8,541 nucleotides of DNA from an uncultured Rikenellaceae bacterium. Lineage in GTDB: Bacteria > Bacteroidota > Bacteroidia > Bacteroidales > Rikenellaceae. The position numbers and the translations under genes are program-made. The notes under the pieces are model-generated. The model saw only the letters and a program-made list of their open reading frames with translations. It did no database searches and was not told the origin of the DNA. The stretch covers positions 1 to 8,541 of the forward strand of contig CASDWR010000034.1 in assembly GCA_949284665.1 (NCBI GenBank), read 5' to 3'. This document shows, piece by piece, positions 1 to 6,073 of the stretch (position 1 is the stretch's first letter; the number at the start of each line of letters is the position of its first letter).

Positions 1-1354
1 ATGACATTGCCAGGTCTTCCATTTCCTTGAGTCGTTTGATGTAGGATTCGACCACTTCGCGTCTTGCTCCCGGACGCGCGCCGGAAATGGCATCGCAAAC
101 CTGTACGATCGGGGCGATCAATGATGTCATTTCCTCTTCATCGTGGTGTGCCCCGATAGCGTTGCATACTTCCGGTTTTTCTTTGTATTTCTCGGCCAGT
201 TTCATTCCGATGATTGCATGTGGCAATTCGGGTTCGTCGTCGGGTACTTTGCCGATATCATGCAAAAGGCCTGCTCTCCGGGCGATTTTGGGATTCAACC
301 CCAGTTCGGCAGCCATGATCCCGCACAAGTTGGCGGTTTCCCGGGAGTGCTGGAGCAGATTCTGTCCATAAGACGACCGGTATTTCATTTTGCCTATCAG
401 ACGGATCAACTCGGGATGCAACCCGTGGATGCCCAAATCGATCGTTGTCCGTTTACCGACTTCGACGATCTCTTCCTCGATCTGTTTTTGGACTTTGGCT
501 ACAACCTCTTCAATACGGGCGGGATGGATTCGTCCGTCGGTGACCAACTGGTGGAGGGCCAAGCGGGCGATTTCCCGGCGGACAGGATCGAATCCCGAGA
601 GAATGATCGCTTCCGGAGTGTCGTCTACGATGATTTCGATCCCCGTTGCCGCTTCCAATGCTCGAATGTTGCGTCCTTCACGTCCGATAATCCGGCCTTT
701 TACCTCATCGCTTTCTATGTTGAAGACGGTTACCGAGTTTTCGATGGCTGTTTCCGTAGCTACTCTCTGGATGGTTTGCACAACGATTCGTTTGGCCTCC
801 TTGTTGGCACTCATTTTCGCCTCTTCGATCGTCTCGTTGATATAAGTCATGGCATCGGCTTTGGCTTCGGCTTTCATGTTTTCGATAAGGATATTTTTTG
901 CCTCTTCGCTGCTCATGCCGCCGATCTGTTCCAAACGGATGTTCTGTTCTTTGAGCGTTCGATCCATCTCTTCCTTCTTACGCTCGAGAGCAGCGATATG
1001 ACTTTCCATCTGCTCCTTGATTTTTTCGTTTTCACGAATTTTCCGTTCGAGGTCCTGTTGCTGCTGATTGATTTTGTTTTCGGCCTGTTTGATGCCTTGT
1101 TCGCGTTGGTTGAGTTTTGTGTTGCGTTCGTTGACCAATCGGTCATGTTCGCTTTTCAACTGGATGAATTTCTCTTTCGCCTGAAGGATCTTTTCCTTTT
1201 TAATCATCTCTCCTTCCGCTTCTGCCTCTTTGAGTGCCGCTTCACGACGTTTCTTCATGGAGTTTTTCATGAAGAAGTTCGTTATCACGATATATACGGC
1301 AAGAGCGACCACGATGCTGATGACGCTTATGACGATTGCCGGAAAAATATTCAT
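1..1354 (-). CDS. rny: Ribonuclease Y, 3' end outside window
   Basis: RNase Y is a membrane-anchored endoribonuclease that starts mRNA decay at the inner face of the membrane. The reading frame opens at ATG 1354-1352 and stays open to the window edge, giving 451 codons; the family is usually about 510-520 residues, so roughly 60 C-terminal residues are missing. Visible order: a single N-terminal membrane segment (about residues 3-27, rich in Ile/Val/Ala); a long charged Glu/Lys/Gln coiled coil (about 30-150); a KH RNA-binding domain with [12 protein letters not shown] at 220-231; and an HD phosphohydrolase domain with the catalytic pair H365-D366 in LLHDIGK, plus downstream [10 protein letters not shown] and [14 protein letters not shown] typical of the family. 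The start is supported by the hydrophobic anchor following immediately and by an A/T-rich leader. No TAnnTTTG promoter is visible directly upstream, so transcription may read through from the 6S locus or use an unrecognised promoter. Identity is near certain. Confidence 0.97.
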   Translation of the reverse strand, partial: MNIFPAIVISVISIVVALAVYIVITNFFMKNSMKKRREAALKEAEAEGEMIKKEKILQAKEKFIQLKSEHDRLVNERNTKLNQREQGIKQAENKINQQQQDLERKIRENEKIKEQMESHIAALERKKEEMDRTLKEQNIRLEQIGGMSSEEAKNILIENMKAEAKADAMTYINETIEEAKMSANKEAKRIVVQTIQRVATETAIENSVTVFNIESDEVKGRIIGREGRNIRALEAATGIEIIVDDTPEAIILSGFDPVRREIARLALHQLVTDGRIHPARIEEVVAKVQKQIEEEIVEVGKRTTIDLGIHGLHPELIRLIGKMKYRSSYGQNLLQHSRETANLCGIMAAELGLNPKIARRAGLLHDIGKVPDDEPELPHAIIGMKLAEKYKEKPEVCNAIGAHHDEEEMTSLIAPIVQVCDAISGARPGARREVVESYIKRLKEMEDLAMS

Positions 1355-1416
1355 GTTTTAAATTTTTGTTAATGGTTAATATATGATGTTGTTTAATCGT
1401 TTTTCCTTTTAAGTAA

Positions 1417-1599
1417 ATAAAAAGCCCGCACAGGTGTTCCAATTCTTGTTTGACGAAGCTCCTGATCGTCAAGTGTGAGACCTCCGAAAAAAATCGCAAA
1501 CGTCCAACGGTGTCGTGCATGAGCAGAGGACACACCCCGAAAAGGGGTTAAGGCCTGTTTTTGAAAACCCGAGTCAGCCTCAATTTTTTAATTGTTGAG
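1417..1599 (-). ncRNA. ssrS: Probable 6S RNA
   Basis: 6S RNA binds the housekeeping RNA polymerase by mimicking an open promoter. This non-coding stretch between zapA and rny folds like it. The closing helix includes ACAGG (1558-1554) with CCTGT (1434-1430), followed by a U-run (1423-1419) suited to a 3' end. A wide central bubble follows. On its 3' strand is a strong hairpin, TTGACGA (1472-1466) with TCGTCAA (1456-1450), the position where E. coli 6S also has a small hairpin. The apical arm pairs GTGTG (1535-1531) with CACAC (1477-1473) and CCTCTG (1529-1524) with CGGAGG (1486-1481). On the 5' strand, CCCC (1547-1544) can alternatively pair with GGGG (1538-1535). Length is close to the usual 180-190 nt. 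Adjacency to zapA recalls the zapA-ssrS order of gammaproteobacteria. The 5' end is inferred from the upstream promoter and is uncertain by tens of bases; the first 40 nt do not pair well with the 3' end. Another structured RNA cannot be excluded without a covariance search. Confidence 0.65.
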
Positions 1600-1604
1600 T
1601 TTCG

Positions 1605-1639
1605 CAAAGCTAATGGAACCTATGCGGGCGTATTCCAAA
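1605..1639 (-). promoter_or_regulatory. Bacteroidetes-type promoter for the candidate 6S RNA
   Basis: On the minus strand a -7 element TAGCTTTG (1612-1605) matches TAnnTTTG exactly, and a -33 TTTG (1639-1636) lies 23 bases upstream, at the long end of the usual spacing. Initiation would fall near 1597-1600, just before the structured RNA. This points to an independent transcript rather than processing from zapA mRNA alone. The start site is inferred. Confidence 0.6.
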
Positions 1640-2331
1640 TCTTATATGTAAAGAACGTTTTTAACTCCTCTTTTCTTACATTCACCACACACTCTTTCTC
1701 TTCTTCCCTCTCTCTCGTCTCTTTTCCTCATCTTCTCCGCAAACCTTTCACCTCTCTCTCCTTCCTCCTGCTCTTTGACTCTCTTGGCATGCGCGTTTGC
1801 ACATTCATTCGTCAACTTTTTCCTTTTGTCTCTCTCTTCTCTCTTTTAACCGGTTTCTCAGATTTCGGTTTTTCTTTTCGCTCCTCTCTTCCTTTCCGGT
1901 CTTCTACCCCTCTTTTTTCTCCCGTTTCCGCTCTTCTTTTTGGCCCCTTTGGTTGCAGCACTTCTCCTCGTCCTGCCAATTTGAGTCCTGGTACTTGCGG
2001 TCAAAAAATCTTGTCTCTCCCTGCAGGCATTTTCCCAATCGCTGTCGCTATTCCCGAAGTTTTTTATTCCCAGTGGCTACGGCGTCGTCTTATTTGGCAT
2101 CGACTTTACACCCCTTTCTCAATCATTCCTGCCTTTCTCTGCCGTGCGTGAGTCTCATCTTCACCGTTCTCTGTTCTCTCTCTTCCCTCTCTTCCCCCTC
2201 TCTCTTCTCCCTCCTTTTCTTACCCCTCCGTCTCCTCACCTCCGTTTTCCTCCGCCTCTTCTCCTTCCGTCCGATTTTTAATTATACGGACCAAAGCGAT
2301 CGAGAGCGACAATCGGGACATTTGTCCTTGT
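1640..2331 (-). other. Long purine-rich intergenic tract between zapA and the 6S locus
   Basis: About 690 bases hold no convincing gene. The plus strand is overwhelmingly C and T: counting by hand, 245 of 300 bases in 1681-1980 and 152 of 180 in 2101-2280 are pyrimidines, including 48 pyrimidines without interruption at 2174-2221. The interior at about 1981-2100 is of ordinary composition. Any read-through transcript from zapA would therefore be a GA-rich RNA with many GGA, GAGAG and GGAGG motifs. Long plus-strand open frames exist here only because a pyrimidine-rich strand rarely makes stop codons; their translations are Ser/Phe/Leu-rich low-complexity sequences with no recognisable domain. 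I see no tRNA, rRNA, transposase remnant or CRISPR-like spacing. Function unknown; see findings. Confidence 0.8.
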
Positions 2332-2628
2332 CTATCTCAATTTGTTGAGGTGCTCGTCGAGTTTACGATCGAGTTCTTGGAGAGCGTCAATGTCATCGCC
2401 CAGACTGCGGCTCGTCTCCATCTCCACGACCTTGAGAGCCAGTTGCAACGCGGACATAGCCAGATAACCTTCGGTGTCGGACAGAAACTGGGATTCGAGT
2501 GTTGCGACCCATCTGTTGATCTCCTTTTCGGCTTTGCGGAAAATTTCTTCCTTCTCTCTCTCTATGTTCAGAGGATAGCTTTTGCCGGCAATGTTCAGCG
2601 TAATTCGGAACGTCTCTTTTGTCTGCAT
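2332..2628 (-). CDS. zapA: Cell division protein ZapA
   Basis: ZapA is a small cytosolic protein that binds FtsZ and promotes bundling and cross-linking of protofilaments at the Z-ring. The product is 98 residues, the usual family size. The N-terminal half carries the ZapA fold signature: a beta hairpin with ITLNIAGKSYPLNI (about 9-22), then REKEEIFRKAEKEINRWV. The C-terminal half is a long helix, YLAMSALQLALKVVEM followed by a charged stretch ending in LDEHLNKLR, which in this family forms the dimer/tetramer coiled coil. The start ATG lies 10 bases after the stop of the upstream coiled-coil gene, so the two are almost certainly co-transcribed and probably translationally linked; an ATG six bases earlier is out of frame. 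The gene ends in TAG inside a CTCAA...TTGAG dyad, and no clear U-run terminator follows. Identity is confident from pattern and neighbourhood. Confidence 0.9.
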   Translation of the reverse strand: MQTKETFRITLNIAGKSYPLNIEREKEEIFRKAEKEINRWVATLESQFLSDTEGYLAMSALQLALKVVEMETSRSLGDDIDALQELDRKLDEHLNKLR

Positions 2629-2638
2629 CGCATTCCCC

Positions 2639-2929
2639 TTATTTGTTCATCAGGGCTATGCAACGGTCAATCTCCCGCATAAGACGATTGATCCGAGCTT
2701 TTGCCTGTTTTTCGTTTACATTGCTTCGTCCGACCAGAGTCTCTCCCAGTTCTAGGACTGCGATTTTTTTCTCAAGAGTTGCCACTGTCTGTTTCAACTC
2801 TTTGTTTTTTTCTTTCAGCTCGTCCCGTTCGCTGCCCAAAGACCTGCATGTTTCGTACAAGCGGTCGTTATCCTCCATTACTCGGGCAACCTTTTCGGTC
2901 AAAGACTTTATAAGCGGTTGTTGAGCCAT
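2639..2929 (-). CDS. Small coiled-coil protein, possible ZapA partner (ZapB/ZauP-like role)
   Basis: A 96-residue, strongly charged protein with no signal peptide or membrane segment. Residues about 8-62 form a near-continuous heptad-rich coiled coil (KVARVMEDNDRLYETCRS, then a Glu/Lys/Leu block ending in KKIAVLELGE). A short linker leads to a second conserved-looking helix, ARINRLMREIDRCIALMNK, at the end. It starts 20-odd bases after a good promoter and ends 10 bases before zapA, so it is the first gene of a two-gene division operon. ZapA proteins elsewhere work with coiled-coil partners (ZapB in E. coli, ZauP encoded beside zapA in Caulobacter), and the size, fold and location suggest a similar job. 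That role is inference; I do not recognise a named family with certainty, and sequence similarity to ZapB itself is not evident. Confidence 0.85.
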   Translation of the reverse strand: MAQQPLIKSLTEKVARVMEDNDRLYETCRSLGSERDELKEKNKELKQTVATLEKKIAVLELGETLVGRSNVNEKQAKARINRLMREIDRCIALMNK

Positions 2930-2956
2930 GGTCGGTTGCGGTCAATGTTCACACTC

Positions 2957-2987
2957 CAAAATTATATAAACAAAGGGAAAAAACAAA
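2957..2987 (-). promoter_or_regulatory. Bacteroidetes-type promoter for the coiled-coil/zapA operon
   Basis: The minus strand has -33 TTTG (2987-2984), 19 bases, then -7 TAATTTTG (2964-2957), an exact TAnnTTTG match at normal spacing. It begins only three bases after the rimO stop codon. Initiation is expected near 2949-2952, giving a leader of about 20 bases before the ATG at 2929. It separates the division genes from ftsY-rimO, although read-through is possible because no terminator hairpin lies between. Confidence 0.72.
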
Positions 2988-2989
2988 AT

Positions 2990-4336
2990 TTATCGGGAAA
3001 ACTCTTGCTTTTCCGTAGGGGAAATGCATGCAAAGAGGTCATAATCTTCGGCTCCCGTGATAGTCACATCGTAAAAGGCCCCTGTTTCAAGCGGTATGTC
3101 CGATCGGATCAACAGATTCTGATCGACCTCAGGAGAGTCGTATTGCGAGCGTCCCACGTAGTATTCACCCTCTTTGCCGTCTATGATGACCCGCTCGCTG
3201 AAACCGATGCGACTTTCGTTGAGGTTGTGGGATATTTCGTTTTGAATCATCATGATCCGTTCCGCACGACTCTCTTTGATCGCTTGGGAAACATCGTCTG
3301 CCAGATGTTCGGCCGAAAAAGTACCTTCTTCTTGTGAGTAGGTAAAAACTCCCAGACGCTCAAACCGTTCTTCGCGCACGAACTGTTCCAATTCCGCAAA
3401 ATCCTTTTCCGACTCTCCGGGGAAACCTACAAGTAAAGTGGTGCGGATGGCAATTCCCGGGATTTCATGCCTGAGGCGACCGATCAACTCTTTGGTCCGT
3501 TCTTTGGTGATTCGCCGCTTCATGGCCGAGAGTTGGTTGTCGGCTATGTGTTGCAAAGGGATGTCGAGGTATTTGCAGATTTTGGGCTCGTCGCGTATCG
3601 CATCGATGACATCTTGGGGGAAACCGGAAGGGTAGGCATAATGGAGTCTGATCCACTCGATTCCCTCGATCCGGCAGAGTTCGTGCAACAGATCGGCCAA
3701 ACGGCGTTTCCCATAAAGGTCTATCCCGTAATAGGTGGTATCCTGAGCAATGACGATCAACTCTTTCACACCGGATGCGGCCAGTCGCTCCGCTTCCTGA
3801 ATCAGTTTTTCCATCGGTATGGAGACGTGGGGGCCCCGGATCAACGGAATGGCGCAATAGGAACAGTGCCAGTCACACCCTTCCGAGATTTTCAGATAGG
3901 CATAATGGGGTGGGGTGGTCAATACTCGGTCGGTTTCCAGTTCCGGACGGTATGTCGGACAAAGAATTCGTACCACACCGCTCAAGTCCCTGGCTCCGAA
4001 ATATTCGTCCACTTCCGGGATTTCGGTTCTCAGTTCGTCGGCATACCGTTCGCTCAAACATCCGATGACAAAAAGTTTTTCGATTTTTCCTTCGTTTTTG
4101 GCTTGTACGAAAGAGAGAATCGTGTCGATCGATTCCTCTTTGGCGTCTCCGATGAAGCCGCAGGTGTTGATGATGACGATTCCGGCCCGAGTGTCGTTGG
4201 AATCAGCGATCAGGTCATAACCGTTTTCCTTGAGTTGTGCCATGATATGTTCCGAATCGACAATATTCTTGGAACAACCCAGTGTGACGACATTGATCGT
4301 TTTTTTCTTTCTCATGACCGGTGTATCAAAAATCAT
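2990..4336 (-). CDS. rimO: Ribosomal protein S12 methylthiotransferase RimO
   Basis: RimO is a radical-SAM enzyme with two [4Fe-4S] clusters that adds a methylthio group to the beta carbon of a conserved aspartate in ribosomal protein S12. The 448-residue product shows the three parts of the family. The N-terminal MTTase domain has cluster cysteines C21 (TLGCSKN), C59 (NTCGF) and C93 (IGCLSERY). The radical-SAM core has the CxxxCxxC triad C154, C158, C161 in SEGCDWHCSYCAIP, followed by IPLQH and TTLLVGFPGE. A C-terminal TRAM-like region carries SERVIIDGKEGEYYVGRSQYDSPEVD, the RimO rather than MiaB/MtaB type. The annotated ATG is 10 bases after the ftsY stop; an internal ATG at 4315 (MRKKKTINVVTLGC) fits typical RimO N-termini equally well and may be the true start. 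It forms a tight unit with ftsY. No cluster residue is missing. Confidence 0.96.
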   Translation of the reverse strand: MIFDTPVMRKKKTINVVTLGCSKNIVDSEHIMAQLKENGYDLIADSNDTRAGIVIINTCGFIGDAKEESIDTILSFVQAKNEGKIEKLFVIGCLSERYADELRTEIPEVDEYFGARDLSGVVRILCPTYRPELETDRVLTTPPHYAYLKISEGCDWHCSYCAIPLIRGPHVSIPMEKLIQEAERLAASGVKELIVIAQDTTYYGIDLYGKRRLADLLHELCRIEGIEWIRLHYAYPSGFPQDVIDAIRDEPKICKYLDIPLQHIADNQLSAMKRRITKERTKELIGRLRHEIPGIAIRTTLLVGFPGESEKDFAELEQFVREERFERLGVFTYSQEEGTFSAEHLADDVSQAIKESRAERIMMIQNEISHNLNESRIGFSERVIIDGKEGEYYVGRSQYDSPEVDQNLLIRSDIPLETGAFYDVTITGAEDYDLFACISPTEKQEFSR

Positions 4337-4346
4337 TTACCAAAGA

Positions 4347-5333
4347 TCATTCGCTGAAGAGTGCGTTTACGAACTCTTTGCGGTCGAATATTTTGAGCTG
4401 ATCGATTCCCTCTCCGATGCCGATGTACCGGACCGGAATTCGAAACCGGTCGCTGATACCGATCACTACGCCACCTTTTGCCGTGCCGTCGAGTTTGGTG
4501 ATGGCCAACGATGAAACTTGGGTTGCCTGTGTAAATTGTCTGGCCTGTTCGAATGCATTTTGCCCGGTACTTCCGTCGAGGACGAGCATTACTTCATGCG
4601 GGGCATCGGGAATCACTTTGGCCATTACGTTGCGTATTTTGGTCAATTCGTTCATCAAACCTATTTTGTTGTGCAAACGTCCTGCGGTGTCGATCAGTAC
4701 GATATCCGCCTTGTTGGCGACAGCTGATTTAAGCGTATCGTATGCCACGGAGGCAGGATCGGCCCCCATACTCTGTTTCACGATCGTTGCACCGGCCCGT
4801 TCGGCCCATACCTCAAGTTGCTCGATTGCCGCTGCCCGGAATGTGTCTGCGGCGCCGATATAGACTTTTTTGCCTGCTTTATGCAATTGTGCGGCGAGTT
4901 TGCCGATCGTTGTGGTCTTTCCGACGCCGTTTACTCCCACCACCATCACTACGTATGGCGTGCCTTCGCGGGGATCGAGTCCGAAATTTTCCTGCGAACC
5001 TTCGCTTTCACGAAGCAGCAAACTGATCTCATCGCGCAGGATGGCCTTTAGTTCGGAAACATTCATGTATTTGTCACGAGCGACCCGGGCTTCGATATTC
5101 TCGATGATTTTTACGGTTGTTTCCACCCCTACATCCGAAGTGATGAGAATCTCCTCCAGTTGGTCGAGCACCTCTTCATCTACATGTGAACGCCCGGCCA
5201 CGGCACGGGCCAGTTTGCCAAAGAGTCCCTCTTTGGTCTTCTGCAATCCTTCGTTCAATTCGCGTTGTTCGGACGCCTTGGTATCCGGCGTCGACTCCGT
5301 CTCCTTCTTTTTAAAAATATCGAATAATCCCAT
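4347..5333 (-). CDS. ftsY: Signal recognition particle receptor FtsY
   Basis: FtsY is the SRP receptor GTPase. It pairs with Ffh on ribosomes making membrane or secreted proteins and delivers them to the Sec translocon. The 328-residue protein has a short charged A region beginning MGLFDIFKKK, suited to peripheral membrane contact; an N domain (about 30-120) with KTKEGLFGKLARAV and the DVGVETTVKII helix; and the G domain with G1 GVNGVGKT (133-140), the insertion-box motif DTFRAAA (163-169), G3 DTAGR (215-219), G4 TKLDGTAKGG (279-288) and the C-terminal IGIGEGIDQLKIFD. Motif spacing and length are those of a full FtsY with a reduced acidic domain, as is common outside proteobacteria. Its own promoter lies about 45 bases upstream, and rimO follows after 10 bases. 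Nothing is truncated. The rpmB-rpmG-DUF4295 genes that I recall preceding ftsY in many Bacteroidales are absent upstream. Confidence 0.97.
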   Translation of the reverse strand: MGLFDIFKKKETESTPDTKASEQRELNEGLQKTKEGLFGKLARAVAGRSHVDEEVLDQLEEILITSDVGVETTVKIIENIEARVARDKYMNVSELKAILRDEISLLLRESEGSQENFGLDPREGTPYVVMVVGVNGVGKTTTIGKLAAQLHKAGKKVYIGAADTFRAAAIEQLEVWAERAGATIVKQSMGADPASVAYDTLKSAVANKADIVLIDTAGRLHNKIGLMNELTKIRNVMAKVIPDAPHEVMLVLDGSTGQNAFEQARQFTQATQVSSLAITKLDGTAKGGVVIGISDRFRIPVRYIGIGEGIDQLKIFDRKEFVNALFSE

Positions 5334-5376
5334 GTTGTTGCGATCGTATATTTTCCAAATGTCGTTTTTCTTCGGA

Positions 5377-5408
5377 CAAAGATAATGTTTCTTTTCGGCC
5401 TGTCCTAA
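5377..5408 (-). promoter_or_regulatory. Bacteroidetes-type promoter for ftsY-rimO
   Basis: A perfect -7 match, TATCTTTG (5384-5377), is preceded after 20 bases by TTAG (5408-5405), a three-of-four match to the -33 TTTG. Expected initiation near 5370 gives a leader of about 35-40 bases before the ftsY ATG at 5333. The weak -33 and the abutting palindrome leave room for an activator or repressor. Confidence 0.6.
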
Positions 5409-5409
5409 T

Positions 5410-5423
5410 CACGACATGTCGTG
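5410..5423. repeat. Perfect 14-base palindrome upstream of the ftsY promoter
   Basis: CACGACATGTCGTG is a perfect dyad with 7-base arms and no spacer, one base upstream of the putative -33 element of the ftsY promoter. Such a site is typical of a dimeric DNA-binding protein. With no loop and no following T-run it is a poor intrinsic terminator in either direction. The function is inferred from position only. Confidence 0.45.
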
Positions 5424-5569
5424 GCCCGGTTTTGTCTACGACTCATGGCACAAGTTTCGTACACTGCAAAAGGACGGGAAATGAGGCGGATCATCGGGTT
5501 CCCTTTGCCTGTTCGGAGTCCCGGGTGCGACTTTCCAATGCGGTTCGTATTCGACGTCCCGGAGATCGA

Positions 5570-6073
5570 TCAATACTCCACCTTGTCGCTCTTTTCGTCC
5601 CACATGCGAAAGGCTTCAATGGCCTCTTCGCGCAACATTTCCTCCGATTTTACGCTACGTTGGGCAGGATCGAGCGGTATCTGGTCGTAGATGAACGAAT
5701 CGTCGAATCCGATCTCGGCAGCGTCCTGACGGTTGTTTGCGAAATATATTTTCTCTATGCCGGCCCAATATATGGCGCTCAGACACATCGGGCACGGTTC
5801 GCACGAAGAGTAAATTTCACATCCGTCGAGTTGGAAATCGTGCAGTTGTTGGCATGCATTTCGAATGGCACTGACTTCGGCATGAGCAGTAGGGTCGTTG
5901 TTCAGGGTAACCGAATTGGAACCTGTGGCGACTACTTCGCCATTGCGTACGATGACTGCTCCGAAGGGGCCGCCGCCTTTGCGAACGCTCTCTTTGGAGA
6001 GTTCGATGGCCATGCGCATGAATTTCTCGTTCCGGGTCTCAAGCGAGACGTTGTTATTTTCTTTCTTTTCCAT
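5570..6073 (-). CDS. guaD: Guanine deaminase, cytidine-deaminase-fold zinc enzyme
   Basis: The predicted reaction is hydrolytic deamination of guanine to xanthine plus ammonia, a cytosolic step of purine salvage and catabolism. The 167-residue protein carries the CDA-family zinc site: H64 and E66 in PTAHAEVSAIR (ligand and proton shuttle) and C94/C97 in SSCEPCPMCLSAIYWA. It resembles Bacillus subtilis GuaD along its length, including GGPFGAVIV, NDPTAHAEV, the DDSFIY segment and an aromatic-ending tail (VEY here), which separates it from the tRNA adenosine deaminase TadA. The ATG at 6073 leaves about nine residues more than B. subtilis GuaD; the next Met (residue 19) would cut into the first helix. 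The start lies inside the end of the ATPase gene (20-base overlap, different frame), implying co-transcription and translational coupling. No strong terminator follows. Activity on related substrates such as cytosine or ammeline cannot be ruled out. Confidence 0.88.
   Translation of the reverse strand: MEKKENNNVSLETRNEKFMRMAIELSKESVRKGGGPFGAVIVRNGEVVATGSNSVTLNNDPTAHAEVSAIRNACQQLHDFQLDGCEIYSSCEPCPMCLSAIYWAGIEKIYFANNRQDAAEIGFDDSFIYDQIPLDPAQRSVKSEEMLREEAIEAFRMWDEKSDKVEY

Noticed and set aside
143..1372. 409-codon plus-strand open frame opposite rny
   Set aside because: It mirrors the rny frame; the translation is Phe/Asp-rich with no domain, while the minus strand encodes all RNase Y domains.
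1242..1535. 97-codon minus-strand frame across the 6S candidate and the start of rny
   Set aside because: It overlaps a structured RNA and the rny start out of frame, and has no protein-like pattern.
1648..1680. TGTAA...TTACA imperfect hairpin upstream of the 6S promoter
   Set aside because: Only eight pairs with a bulge, no U-run placed for termination, and no supporting context.
1642..1731. 29-codon minus-strand frame, Arg/Lys/Glu-rich (begins MRKRDEREGRR)
   Set aside because: Composition follows directly from the GA-rich tract, it ends at the 6S promoter, and nothing supports translation.
2281..2286. Perfect E. coli-type TATAAT on the minus strand after zapA
   Set aside because: Bacteroidetes promoters use TAnnTTTG, and no TTTG -33 or TTGACA lies at suitable spacing.
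1561..2348. Two overlapping plus-strand open frames (196 and 183 codons)
   Set aside because: Stop codons need purines and this strand is pyrimidine-rich, so long open frames are expected. Products are low-complexity Ser/Phe/Leu with no homology I recognise.
3467..4357. 296-codon plus-strand frame opposite rimO
   Set aside because: Shadow of the rimO frame; RimO cluster motifs on the minus strand are decisive.
5467..5503. GGGAA/TTCCC hairpin after guaD followed by a short T stretch, as a terminator
   Set aside because: The stem is only 5 bp with an 18-base loop and the T-run is just four bases; too weak to call.
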